A stretch of DNA of 43,797 nucleotides, taken from contig JAIEDQ010000030.1 of assembly GCA_029067895.1 (NCBI GenBank), forward strand, positions 1 to 43,797, read 5' to 3'. Below the pieces are notes generated by a model. The model was given only the letters and a program-made list of their open reading frames with translations. It had not been told where the DNA came from and made no database searches. Within the stretch, counting starts at the first letter, position 1, and every line of letters begins with the position of its first letter. Positions 1-8,526 of this stretch are shown here, piece after piece. The position numbers and the translations under genes were made by a program. This DNA is from Oscillospiraceae bacterium. GTDB taxonomy: Bacteria > Bacillota > Clostridia > Oscillospirales > Ruminococcaceae.

Positions 1-463
1 CCTCTGCGCCTTTCCATTCTGCGATCGAGGGAATTACCTGTGGGGCTGCATTTATTGCTGCTATATTATCTGTAGGAGCGTCATTGAATAATGAAGCATC
101 ATTTATAGGCAAAATACCACTTGTCAACTGGTCTTCATCCGTCAATACGGATTCATTTTTTTTCAGCACACTTCTATTATTCCAAGCCGGAACCTCAATA
201 GTAAATGAAACTTCGCTAACGTCTTCACTATCCTCTATACTCTCCACCCTATAACCTACTACAACTTCCTTATCCTGTATCGTCAAATACACTTCACAAT
301 CCACACCAATTATCTGCTCGTAATCCGCTCCAATATAAGTTAGCCGGTATCCTTCAGGTGCATCGGGCATTTTAAGAAAACGAGTGCCGTCCCCGCGCAC
401 TTCAATTACAGGCGCTTCCACATAATAGGCCGCAGGCTTGTCCGCGTATACCTCAAATTCATA
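1..463 (-). pseudogene. Internal fragment of a secreted/surface protein, possibly a Gram-positive glycoside hydrolase accessory domain; no start at the right end, runs off the window on the left
   Basis: Minus frame open from an in-frame TAA (plus 464-466) to base 1: YEFEVYADKPAAYYVEAPVIEVRGDGTRFLKMPDAPEGYRLTYIGADYEQIIGVDCEVYLTIQDKEVVVGYRVES...; no start codon or RBS at the right boundary. Confidence 0.45.
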
Positions 464-1169
464 TTACAGCACTCTTCTTGCGAGCAAAAACAAGCAGCAG
501 GGCAGTGACCTTTCGAGTATGCTCTCGAATGCGTTCAAAACCGATTCGAACGACTTGTACACTATTGCCAAGAAGGTTCAGATGGTGCGCTCCAGAAGCT
601 ACCAGAAGGAACTGCTTGAAGGCTTTAAGGAGTATTTTTCGGGCGGAGCTGTTTCCGATAAGGAAGCTGCTTCCAAAGCAAACGACGAAAAGCTTGCCTC
701 TGTTGCCAAGCAGCTGAACGAAAGCGCGGGAAATCTTGCGACGAGCGGAAGTGCGCTCTACAAGGATCCCGAGAAATCCCTTTCCGCTGTAAAGAATTTC
801 GTAGACAATTACAACAGCACTCTGGACAGCCTTCAGGACAGTGAGAATACCAAGGCTCTTGAAAAAGGCGTGCAGATGGTAAACTCTACCAGAGCGTATT
901 CCCGTACACTCAATCGTGTGGGAATCTCCATCGGCAGCGACAACCGTCTCAGCATTGATGAGGATAAGCTCAAAGCTACTTCTCCGCTGACTATGCAATC
1001 CCTGTTTTCGGGTAATTATTCCCTTGCGAACCGCATTGCAGACAAGGCGTCGTACATAAGCCGTACTGCGGCTCTCAGCAGCATGAATTTTTCCACTTAC
1101 AATTCCAAGGGAACAAAAAATGATTACTACAACCAGCTTTCCGCTATGATGTTCAACAGCAAGGTTTAA
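438..1169 (+). CDS. FliD/hook-associated-protein-2-like C-terminal domain protein, probably 5'-truncated
   Basis: ORF with TTG as first possible start and no RBS; C-terminal pattern VDNYNSTLDSL...LNRVGISIGSDNRLSIDEDKLKA...LF typical of FliD C-terminal regions. Confidence 0.55.
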   Translation: MSAYTSNSYYSTLLASKNKQQGSDLSSMLSNAFKTDSNDLYTIAKKVQMVRSRSYQKELLEGFKEYFSGGAVSDKEAASKANDEKLASVAKQLNESAGNLATSGSALYKDPEKSLSAVKNFVDNYNSTLDSLQDSENTKALEKGVQMVNSTRAYSRTLNRVGISIGSDNRLSIDEDKLKATSPLTMQSLFSGNYSLANRIADKASYISRTAALSSMNFSTYNSKGTKNDYYNQLSAMMFNSKV

Positions 1170-1199
1170 GACTGAACTTGTATTTTGTACATAATACCA

Positions 1200-1236
1200 A
1201 AAATACGCTGCGCACTTTTGCCGTAGCGTATTTTTT
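1200..1236 (+). terminator. Intrinsic terminator after the FliD-like gene
   Basis: AAATACGCT...AGCGTATTTTTTAT hairpin followed by T-run. Confidence 0.75.
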
Positions 1237-1344
1237 ATGTAAATTTTGCAAAAAAGCTTTTCATTTCCTGCAAAATGTGGTATAATTTTAATTGTACTTA
1301 GGCGATCATGCCGACCCATAAAAGCTTGAAAGGAAATGATAAAA

Positions 1345-2334
1345 ATGAACAAGATACGCATTGGAATCGTTGGCTACGGCAACCTTGGCAGAGGTACGGA
1401 GTTGGCAATAAGGCAGAACCCCGACACTGAGCTTGCCTGCGTGTTCACACGCCGCGACCCGTCCTCGCTTAAAATTCTGACGGAAAACGTTCCCGTTTAT
1501 TCACTTGACGATATCCGTAACCACCGTGACTGCGCAGACGTGCTTATCCTCTGCGGAGGAAGCGCTTCCGACCTGCCTGTTCAGGGTCCTCAGCTGGCGG
1601 AGCTTTTCTGCACTGTGGACAGCTTTGATACCCATGCCAAAATTCCCCAATACTTTGCGGCAGTTGATGAGTCCGCGAAAAAGGGCGGGAACGTCAGCAT
1701 TATATCCGTGGGCTGGGATCCGGGTATGTTCTCGGTTTCAAGGCTTTACGGAAGCTGCATTCTCCCCGACGGCAAGGACTACACTTTCTGGGGAAAGGGC
1801 GTTTCTCAGGGACATTCTGACGCTATCAGGCGCATTGAGGGTGTTGCCGACGCTAAGCAGTACACCATTCCCGTTCAGGAAGCCGTTGACGCGGTAAGAA
1901 ACGGTTCTGACCCTGAGCTTTCTACCCGTCAGAAGCATACAAGGGAGTGCTTTGTCGTGGCTAAAGAGGGCGCGGATACCGCGAAGATCGAGTCGGAGAT
2001 CAAAAATATGCCCAACTATTTTGCAGACTATGACACTACCGTTCATTTTATTTCACAGGAGGAGCTTGACCGCGACCACAGCGGTATCCCCCATGGCGGT
2101 TTTGTTATCAGAAGCGGAAAAACTGGCTTGAACGGCGAGACCTCCCATATTGTGGAATACAGTCTCAAGCTTGGTTCAAATCCCGAATTTACATCGAGTA
2201 TTCTCGTTGCTTACGCCAGAGCCGCCTATCGCCTCCATAAGGAAGGTGCAGTAGGCGCGAAAACCGTGTTTGACATTGCTCCCGCGTATCTGTCTCCAAA
2301 GAGCGGTGACGAACTGAGAGCGTCCATGCTGTAA
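1345..2334 (+). CDS. ddh: meso-diaminopimelate D-dehydrogenase
   Basis: MNKIRIGIVGYGNLGRGTELAIRQNPDTELACVFTRR... NAD(P) Rossmann start and Ddh-like architecture; RBS GAAAGGA fits ATG 1345 better than 1336. Confidence 0.9.
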   Translation: MNKIRIGIVGYGNLGRGTELAIRQNPDTELACVFTRRDPSSLKILTENVPVYSLDDIRNHRDCADVLILCGGSASDLPVQGPQLAELFCTVDSFDTHAKIPQYFAAVDESAKKGGNVSIISVGWDPGMFSVSRLYGSCILPDGKDYTFWGKGVSQGHSDAIRRIEGVADAKQYTIPVQEAVDAVRNGSDPELSTRQKHTRECFVVAKEGADTAKIESEIKNMPNYFADYDTTVHFISQEELDRDHSGIPHGGFVIRSGKTGLNGETSHIVEYSLKLGSNPEFTSSILVAYARAAYRLHKEGAVGAKTVFDIAPAYLSPKSGDELRASML

Positions 2335-2343
2335 AATCAATAA

Positions 2344-2381
2344 ACAAAAAACAGGCTGCAAACTCAGCCTGTTTTTTGTTT
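2344..2381. terminator. Bidirectional terminator between ddh and the pilin cluster
   Basis: AAAAAACAGGCTG caaact CAGCCTGTTTTTT. Confidence 0.85.
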
Positions 2382-2853
2382 ATGACACCGCTTTAACCGG
2401 ATGACAACCTATCGGGTTCGACGTACTGACGGAAGCCTTTACTTCATCCATGGTCAACTGTTGTGCTGCCGAAGCCGGAATTGGCTGATCGCTCCAAAGA
2501 GCGTATATACAGCCGCTGCCCTCGGAATTTGTCACGAACAAGAAATGTCCGCCAAATTCCTCTCCAAGATAATTGATCAAACTGCAGTCATCTCCGCCGC
2601 CGTCCGGGTGTCCTATTCCGTCGTTTGACCCTATATAGATGCCGTTCGGAATAATATTTCCCATTGCGGTATTTGTATCGGTTATAGCAAGCTGAGCTGC
2701 ACTGTAAATGCTTCTGGCATTGGAATTCAGCCTTGTGGCTCTCGAATGCCTTACATAACCCATAAGGCTCGGAACAAGAATAGCCGCAAGCACACCGATT
2801 ATAGCAATAACAACTATCAGCTCAATAAGCGTGAAACCTTTTAGTTTTCTCAT
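2380..2853 (-). CDS. Type IV prepilin / pseudopilin
   Basis: MRKLKGFTLIELIVVIAIIGVLAAILVPSLMGY class III signal (G/FTLIE) and hydrophobic helix. Confidence 0.9.
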   Translation of the reverse strand: MRKLKGFTLIELIVVIAIIGVLAAILVPSLMGYVRHSRATRLNSNARSIYSAAQLAITDTNTAMGNIIPNGIYIGSNDGIGHPDGGGDDCSLINYLGEEFGGHFLFVTNSEGSGCIYALWSDQPIPASAAQQLTMDEVKASVSTSNPIGCHPVKAVS

Positions 2854-2871
2854 ACCTAACCACCTTTCGCC

Positions 2872-3681
2872 TCAATAACTAATATCATAAACATAAAACA
2901 TATCGTTTTCCAATTCTTCAAACGACCATTTTTTTGCGGTATTTTCGGATTTTGCGGGATCATTTATTGTAAATTGATCGCCGTCGTATCCCGTGATAAC
3001 GATTGCATGATTTCCAAAAGTTTCGCCGATCATTATTGTCATCAGCACATTGCCGCTGTCAATTATTCCTTTCAGCAAATCTTTATCCACATGGGATATT
3101 TTCTCCCTGCCATTACAAAAGGTATATGTCTTTGCGGTAAGTCCCAAAGCATCGCACACATCACCGATTTTTTCGCCGTCAACTCCTCCGAACGGACCGG
3201 AAGCGCCAACAGCATCGGAGGCTTGTACGACAATAGCAGGATTGACGTCGCCTTTCCCCGTAAGGTAAACATACGCCATTGTCAGTGAAACCGTCGCACA
3301 GCCATTTTGTCTGATGTAAGCGTCGCCCATAGGATAATAGCACCACCTGTAGTCAGACATATAGAGTGCGGGAACAGTCTCGCTGTTCAGTTCCTCGTCG
3401 GTAAAGGACATATTGAGATTATCGTCCTTGTGAAAAGCATATTCGTAGACAAAATCCAGCTTATCGGGATTTGTATAGAAATAATTTATAATGCGCTCGG
3501 AATAAAGCTCCTCGTTTTCAATGATAAACAGCGCTCTTTCATCTGTTTCGGATAATTCCGCCAGCGTACCCCATTTATCATAAAGCTCGTTTTTTCGTTG
3601 TACTGGAATCAGCAGCACCATAAGCAGAGCTATTACCGCAAATACCGATACAGCAACTATCGCAGTTTTGTTTTTCTCCAT
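2872..3681 (-). CDS. C39-like cysteine peptidase with N-terminal TM anchor
   Basis: N-terminal TM helix; NGCATVSLTMAYVYLTGKGD...(Cys) and GETFGNHAIVITGYDGDQFTINDP (His/Asp) as in Peptidase_C39_2; ATG at 3681 chosen over the ORF-track start. Confidence 0.75.
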   Translation of the reverse strand: MEKNKTAIVAVSVFAVIALLMVLLIPVQRKNELYDKWGTLAELSETDERALFIIENEELYSERIINYFYTNPDKLDFVYEYAFHKDDNLNMSFTDEELNSETVPALYMSDYRWCYYPMGDAYIRQNGCATVSLTMAYVYLTGKGDVNPAIVVQASDAVGASGPFGGVDGEKIGDVCDALGLTAKTYTFCNGREKISHVDKDLLKGIIDSGNVLMTIMIGETFGNHAIVITGYDGDQFTINDPAKSENTAKKWSFEELENDMFYVYDISY

Positions 3682-3695
3682 ATGAAACCTCACAC

Positions 3696-3722
3696 AAAAA
3701 GCGCCGGAAACCCGACGCTTTT
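3696..3722 (-). terminator. Intrinsic terminator/attenuator downstream of the major prepilin gene
   Basis: Minus strand AAAGCGTCGGGTTTCCGGCGCTTTTT. Confidence 0.7.
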
Positions 3723-3751
3723 TGTTCAAACTTTAAGAGCTTTTAACTTAA

Positions 3752-4300
3752 TTAGCTGAGCTTAGGAGCAGGGAAGATACCGTAGATGTGACCAGCCTTA
3801 GCGTCAGACTTCTGATCTGCCTCTTTTTTGCCGGAAATAGTAGCCTGATCTGCACCTGCTGCAGCAAGATCAGCAGGCTTGGAAGCCCAAGCAGCAACGG
3901 AAACAGAATATGTGGACTTGTTGAAGAATGCACGACCATTACCTGTGAAGTTGTCACCAAGGTAAGAAACAAGATCCATCTGCTCATCAGTAGGAGTATT
4001 AGTTACATTTGAGAAAGTACATGCAATCTTAGCATTATCGCCGGTGCCCTCTATCACAAGATCTACCTGACCGGGAGTAGCAGCATTATCCGCGAAAGCG
4101 AAGTTAGCGATACCGAGCTGTGTCAGTGCGGAAGATACAGCAGTGTGAACCTGCTTAGCGTTAGCGTTTGCGCTGGAGATTCTTGCGTTTCTTACGTAAC
4201 CGAGCATAGAGGGTACGAGGATAGCAGCAAGAACACCGATGATTGCGATAACAACGATGAGCTCAATAAGTGTGAAGCCCTTAACCTTTGAATTTCTCAT
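3752..4300 (-). CDS. Type IV prepilin, probably the major pilin
   Basis: MRNSKVKGFTLIELIVVIAIIGVLAAILVPSMLGYVRNARISSANANAKQVHTAV; strong RBS AAGAAGGAGG upstream of ATG 4300; Ala/Thr-rich body. Confidence 0.9.
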   Translation of the reverse strand: MRNSKVKGFTLIELIVVIAIIGVLAAILVPSMLGYVRNARISSANANAKQVHTAVSSALTQLGIANFAFADNAATPGQVDLVIEGTGDNAKIACTFSNVTNTPTDEQMDLVSYLGDNFTGNGRAFFNKSTYSVSVAAWASKPADLAAAGADQATISGKKEADQKSDAKAGHIYGIFPAPKLS

Positions 4301-4342
4301 TGGAAATTCCTCCTTCTTAAAATTTAAAATATTTTTTATTAA

Positions 4343-4372
4343 AAAGCGCCATGTGTCCATGACACGCTTTTC
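4343..4372 (-). terminator. Hairpin between upstream minor prepilin and major prepilin (candidate attenuator/processing site)
   Basis: Minus strand AAAAGCGTGTCATGGACACATGGCGCTTTTT. Confidence 0.5.
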
Positions 4373-4378
4373 CGAAAA

Positions 4379-5155
4379 TTATGTTATATTTGCTATTCCG
4401 TATAAAACATCTTCACCGTAAGCGCCTGATACTTCTCTTATCATTGGATATGCGCCGCAGTAAATACCTTTTTTAATGATCTTTCTGTGATTGCTTTGAT
4501 CCGCGATAGACTGGAACATCTTACCGTTTCCCGGTGCAGAAGCACCTGTGATATAGTAAGCCGAGATTCCTGTCGGAGCTGTTTTTGCCATGGTATTTGA
4601 ACCATTCAGACTGCTGCTTATGTAAGCCGCGCTTTCATAGTACATAACCGAATCCACAGTATAATTCTCAATATCAAGGTAAGCACAAACCACGCCCTCA
4701 AAGGAATTATCGAGAAACGACAAAATAGTTTTTCTCAATTTGTCATATTCCTTGCCGGACGAAAGAAGTACGCCTTGATTTTTTGAACTTGAATTTGCAT
4801 AAATACCGTAAACTCTGATGCCGCCGCTTATATCGCCCTCTTCCATATCAAAAACAACATGAGCATACGTAAGATCTTCACCGGCAACAGACTTTGAAGG
4901 CGAACACATTGCACGCGCGTCAAAAACGGAAATATCCTGATTTATCTCGCACTGCATAAGCACATTCTGAAAACCCGAATAAGCCAAACGCGCCTTATTG
5001 TTGTCACTTTCCATCCTTGCGTCACGCTGGAATCCGCTGATAGCCAGCGACATTATACCCGCCAGAATAGCAATAATAGCCATAACAACTATCAGCTCGA
5101 TCAAGGTAAAGCCGCGGAGCCTCTTCGCGCATTTTATACTATCCGTTGGACTCAC
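4379..5155 (-). CDS. Type IV prepilin / pseudopilin
   Basis: RLRGFTLIELIVVMAIIAILAGIMSLAISGFQRDARMES; GTG or other non-ATG start, so the N-terminus is uncertain. Confidence 0.85.
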   Translation of the reverse strand: MSPTDSIKCAKRLRGFTLIELIVVMAIIAILAGIMSLAISGFQRDARMESDNNKARLAYSGFQNVLMQCEINQDISVFDARAMCSPSKSVAGEDLTYAHVVFDMEEGDISGGIRVYGIYANSSSKNQGVLLSSGKEYDKLRKTILSFLDNSFEGVVCAYLDIENYTVDSVMYYESAAYISSSLNGSNTMAKTAPTGISAYYITGASAPGNGKMFQSIADQSNHRKIIKKGIYCGAYPMIREVSGAYGEDVLYGIANIT

Positions 5156-5166
5156 CTCCCATAAGT

Positions 5167-5227
5167 ATCAGCCGATATGGTTGTTCCTTACTGTAATCAT
5201 TATATATTACATCGGCTGATTTGTCAA
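5167..5227 (-). promoter_or_regulatory. Consensus promoter for the prepilin cluster with flanking inverted repeat
   Basis: Minus strand TTGACA-N17-TATAAT (plus 5199-5227); ATCAGCCGAT in the spacer repeated inverted downstream (5211-5220 and 5167-5176). Confidence 0.75.
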
Positions 5228-5365
5228 TAGAAAAATGATATTTTTTCCTCTGATTTTGTGAATTTGTGCTATAAGACAATTTTTTAGCCAAAATATGTAC
5301 AAAACGACGAAAATTGTTAATGTCGCATAATCATTATCAACATTCGACTGCACATTTTGGTTAAA

Positions 5366-6469
5366 TCACCGTGTAGAATTCTTGAGGTAACGCTCCAGCT
5401 CGTTGATGTCAAGGGACTTTTCACGGGCGTGCATTTCGGTGATAACGCCCTCTTTAACGAGACGCGCAAGCTCCTGATCGAGACAAACCATACCCTCTTT
5501 TTTACCCGTCTGGATAGCCGTCTGGATAAGGTGTACCTTATTGTCACGTATCATAGCCTTGATAGCGTCGGTAGCGTTGAGTATCTCAAGCGCGGCGATA
5601 CGTCCGGTGCCGTCAGCCTTGGGGATAAGGGTCTGAGCGATGATTCCCACCAGAACGGTAGCAAGCTGAGTACGGATCTGGGACTGCTGGTGCGCGGGGA
5701 AAACGTCGATGATACGGTTGATGGTATCAGACGCACAGGTGGTATGAAGCGTGGACATAACAAGGTGTCCCGTTTCAGCAGCGGTTACAGCCGCGTTGAT
5801 GGTCTCGAAGTCACGCATCTCTCCCACGAGGATAACGTCGGGATCCTCACGGAGGGCTGCTCTCAGGGACATGGCGAAGGACTCAACGTCGTCTCCGACC
5901 TCTCTCTGATTAAGCATACAGCGTTTATGCTCGTGAACGTACTCGATAGGATCCTCGATGGTGATGATGTGCGCGGAGCGGTTGATGTTAACGTAGTCGA
6001 TCATAGCCGCAAGCGTGGTGGACTTACCGGAACCTGTAGGACCGGTTACAAGTATAAGTCCTCTCGGACGGAGCGCAAACTCGCCCAGAATAGGAGGAAG
6101 ATCCAGATCCTCAAAGGTAGGTATATCGTTTCTCAGCAGACGGATAGCGATAGCGGTGTTTCCGCGCTGATGATAAACGTTAACTCTGTGACGGTAGCCG
6201 CGCCTTGTTACATAGGAAAAGTCGGCGTCAACCTTATTTTTGATGTTTTCCAGATTACGTCCGCTCGTCATCTGCTCGCATATCTTCATGATAGCGGCTT
6301 CGGTCATTTCGGGGTAGGAGCTGAGCTTCCGAAGCGAGCCGTGAAGTCTTACTACAGGCGAGATCTTGGTGGTGAAGTGAACGTCCGAACAGCCCAGAAC
6401 TCTTGCCTCGTCGAGAATTTTGTCAATGCTGATAACGACTTTTTCCTGTGGTTTTTTTTCGATATCCAT
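5366..6469 (-). CDS. pilT: Twitching motility/pilus retraction ATPase
   Basis: GLILVTGPTGSGKSTTLAAMIDYVN (Walker A), ITIEDPIEYVHEHKRCMLNQREVG, AALREDPDVILVGEMRD, TAAETGHLVMSTLHT. Confidence 0.95.
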   Translation of the reverse strand: MDIEKKPQEKVVISIDKILDEARVLGCSDVHFTTKISPVVRLHGSLRKLSSYPEMTEAAIMKICEQMTSGRNLENIKNKVDADFSYVTRRGYRHRVNVYHQRGNTAIAIRLLRNDIPTFEDLDLPPILGEFALRPRGLILVTGPTGSGKSTTLAAMIDYVNINRSAHIITIEDPIEYVHEHKRCMLNQREVGDDVESFAMSLRAALREDPDVILVGEMRDFETINAAVTAAETGHLVMSTLHTTCASDTINRIIDVFPAHQQSQIRTQLATVLVGIIAQTLIPKADGTGRIAALEILNATDAIKAMIRDNKVHLIQTAIQTGKKEGMVCLDQELARLVKEGVITEMHAREKSLDINELERYLKNSTR

Positions 6470-6590
6470 TAGTACGCTTCCTTTCGGTATTTATTTGCAG
6501 ACATAGCATACACATATGCGTACTGAACGCTTGCGTGCAGCGATGCGTACATATGCGGTGGGATCGCCGTTAAACGTCTGAAACCAGCCG

Positions 6591-8285
6591 TTAAACGGCA
6601 TATGTAACTCTTACGAGTTCATCCATAGTTGTTTTGCCCTCCTGAACAAGCTCTGAAACGTTGTCACGGAGGAGCTTCGTACCCTGCTTCTTACAGAGCG
6701 CGGAAATAGCGTCTACCTTGCCGTCGTTGGCGATAAGAGAGCTCATTTCGGGAGTACAGAGCAATATCTCGTGAATAGCGGTACGTCCTGTATAGCCGGT
6801 GTTGTTGCACTTGGGACAGCCGCAGGCGTCGTAAACGGTGATATGACCTTCAATACCCATCAGACCGTCTTCCTCGTCGGTGGAAAGTCTGGGAGTACGG
6901 CATTCCATGCAGATCTTTTTAACAAGACGCTGGGCAACGATACCGATAAGGGAAGTAGCAACCATGTACGGCGCAACGCCCATATCCACAAGACGGGTAA
7001 CCGTCGAGGGAGCGTCGTTGGTATGCAGTGTGGACAGCACAAGGTGTCCCGTGATAGCGGCACGGATAGCGATATCCGCAGTCTCCTGGTCACGCATCTC
7101 ACCGATCATAACGATATCGGGGTCCTGACGGAGGATAGAACGAAGCGCGGCGGCGAATGTCATACCCGCCTTGGCGTTTACCTGACACTGGTTAATGCCC
7201 TCGATGTTCTTTTCCACAGGGTCCTCAACGGTGATAACGTTAACGTTAGGTTTTGCAATCTCACCCAGAGCGGCGTACAGAGTAGTGGTCTTACCGGAAC
7301 CGGTAGGTCCCGTAACAAGCACAACGCCCTGAGGAACTTTAAGTATAGAAGCAAATCTTTCGTAGTTATAGGCTGTCATACCAAGGTCGGTGATCTTTCT
7401 TACACCAACGTCGCCGGTTGACAGGATACGGATAACGACCTTTTCGCCGTTTACCGTCGGCAGGTTGGAAACACGGACGTCCAGCGTGGTTCCGTCAACG
7501 ACCTGAGTGAAACGGCCGTCCTGCGGGACACGCTTTTCGGCAATGTTCATGCCGCTGATAATTTTCAGACGCGTAACAAGCGAGTTATGTACAACGTTTG
7601 AAATATTCATCAGCTCGATAAGGTCGCCGTTAACACGGATACGGATACGCGTAAAGGTCTTGAACGGCTCGATATGAATATCCGTCGCGTCCGCGCGGAA
7701 GGAGTTCTCAACAATGGTTGTCGCCAGCTTAACGATAGGCGCGCTGTCGATACGCTCCGCGGACTCCTCGTCGATACCGAACGCGTCGCCGCCTTCAAAC
7801 TGGTTTTCAACGCTTTCAAGCAGCGAAGACGTATTCTGAGACGAATAATACTTTCCTATAGCCTTGATGATGCCCGCCTTTGTTGAAAGCACGGGGACAA
7901 CGTCCATACCCGTTGTAACCTTGATATCCTCAAAAATATAGAAGTTTACAGGGTCGTGGGTAGCAACGGTAAGTCTTTTACCCGTGATCTTGACAGCAAT
8001 GATAGTATGCTTTTTGGCAAGAGCCTCTGGTATCTTCTTTACCGCCTCAACATTGACCTTAGCCTGTTCTTCCTGATCGTTAAGGTCTATAAACGGCACG
8101 GTAAGCTTTTTTGCAAGCACCTTACCGAACTCGATGTCGGTAACATATCCCAGCTCAATAACATAGTCGCCGAAATATTTACCCGGAGTATTTTCCTCCT
8201 TTTTCTTGTCAAGGACGTTCTGAAGCTGTTCCTCTGTAATAATGCCCTCGTTGACCATATACTGACCAATAGGAATGTTTTTCAT
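6591..8285 (-). CDS. pilB: Type IV pilus assembly ATPase (start 8285 or 8300)
   Basis: T2SSE N-terminal domain, GPTGSGKTTTLYAALGEI, ITVEDPVEKNIEGINQCQVN, and tetracysteine segment CMEC...CGCPKCNNTGYTGR. Confidence 0.93.
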   Translation of the reverse strand: MKNIPIGQYMVNEGIITEEQLQNVLDKKKEENTPGKYFGDYVIELGYVTDIEFGKVLAKKLTVPFIDLNDQEEQAKVNVEAVKKIPEALAKKHTIIAVKITGKRLTVATHDPVNFYIFEDIKVTTGMDVVPVLSTKAGIIKAIGKYYSSQNTSSLLESVENQFEGGDAFGIDEESAERIDSAPIVKLATTIVENSFRADATDIHIEPFKTFTRIRIRVNGDLIELMNISNVVHNSLVTRLKIISGMNIAEKRVPQDGRFTQVVDGTTLDVRVSNLPTVNGEKVVIRILSTGDVGVRKITDLGMTAYNYERFASILKVPQGVVLVTGPTGSGKTTTLYAALGEIAKPNVNVITVEDPVEKNIEGINQCQVNAKAGMTFAAALRSILRQDPDIVMIGEMRDQETADIAIRAAITGHLVLSTLHTNDAPSTVTRLVDMGVAPYMVATSLIGIVAQRLVKKICMECRTPRLSTDEEDGLMGIEGHITVYDACGCPKCNNTGYTGRTAIHEILLCTPEMSSLIANDGKVDAISALCKKQGTKLLRDNVSELVQEGKTTMDELVRVTYAV

Positions 8286-8373
8286 TTCCAAATGCCTCAT
8301 TTCTCCGCAGACTGTTTGATTCAAGGGATTTCTCCGCGGCAAAATCCGGTTTTATAGTTAATGATATGCAAAC

Positions 8374-8449
8374 GTCCTTTCGGACATAAACACCTTTTTA
8401 GAGTCGGACGAGGAGACCTGAAAGTCTCTGCCGTCTTTCTTATGTTTAT
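8374..8449 (-). ncRNA. Candidate structured 5' leader RNA of pilB (no family assigned)
   Basis: Nested helices on the minus strand: ATAAACA/TGTTTAT closing stem, GACG/CGTC and GAGAC/GTCTC inner stems, plus GTCC-GAAA-GGAC hairpin. Confidence 0.45.
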
Positions 8450-8455
8450 CGGGTC

Positions 8456-8503
8456 TTGAAATTTATGAAAATATATGTTAAGATATAACTATCGGTTTTT
8501 CAA
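8456..8503. promoter_or_regulatory. Overlapping divergent promoters for pilD (+) and pilB (-)
   Basis: Plus TTGAAA (8456)-N17-TAAGAT (8479-8484); minus TTGAAA (8498-8503)-N17-TAACAT (8475-8480). Confidence 0.6.
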
Positions 8504-8526
8504 ATTTACTTAAAGGAGTTTGTTTT

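Noticed and set aside
1336-1344. ORF-track start of ddh at 1336
   Set aside because: That ATG is only a few bases from the GAAAGGA RBS; ATG 1345 has proper spacing and matches the family N-terminus.
5357-6472. 371-aa plus-strand ORF antisense to pilT
   Set aside because: Shadow ORF exactly over a clear PilT on the opposite strand; no recognisable domain and no RBS-supported start.
8374-8449. pilB leader as a c-di-GMP (GEMM-I or class II) riboswitch
   Set aside because: Conserved core sequences I know for those classes are not visible; kept only as an unassigned structured leader.
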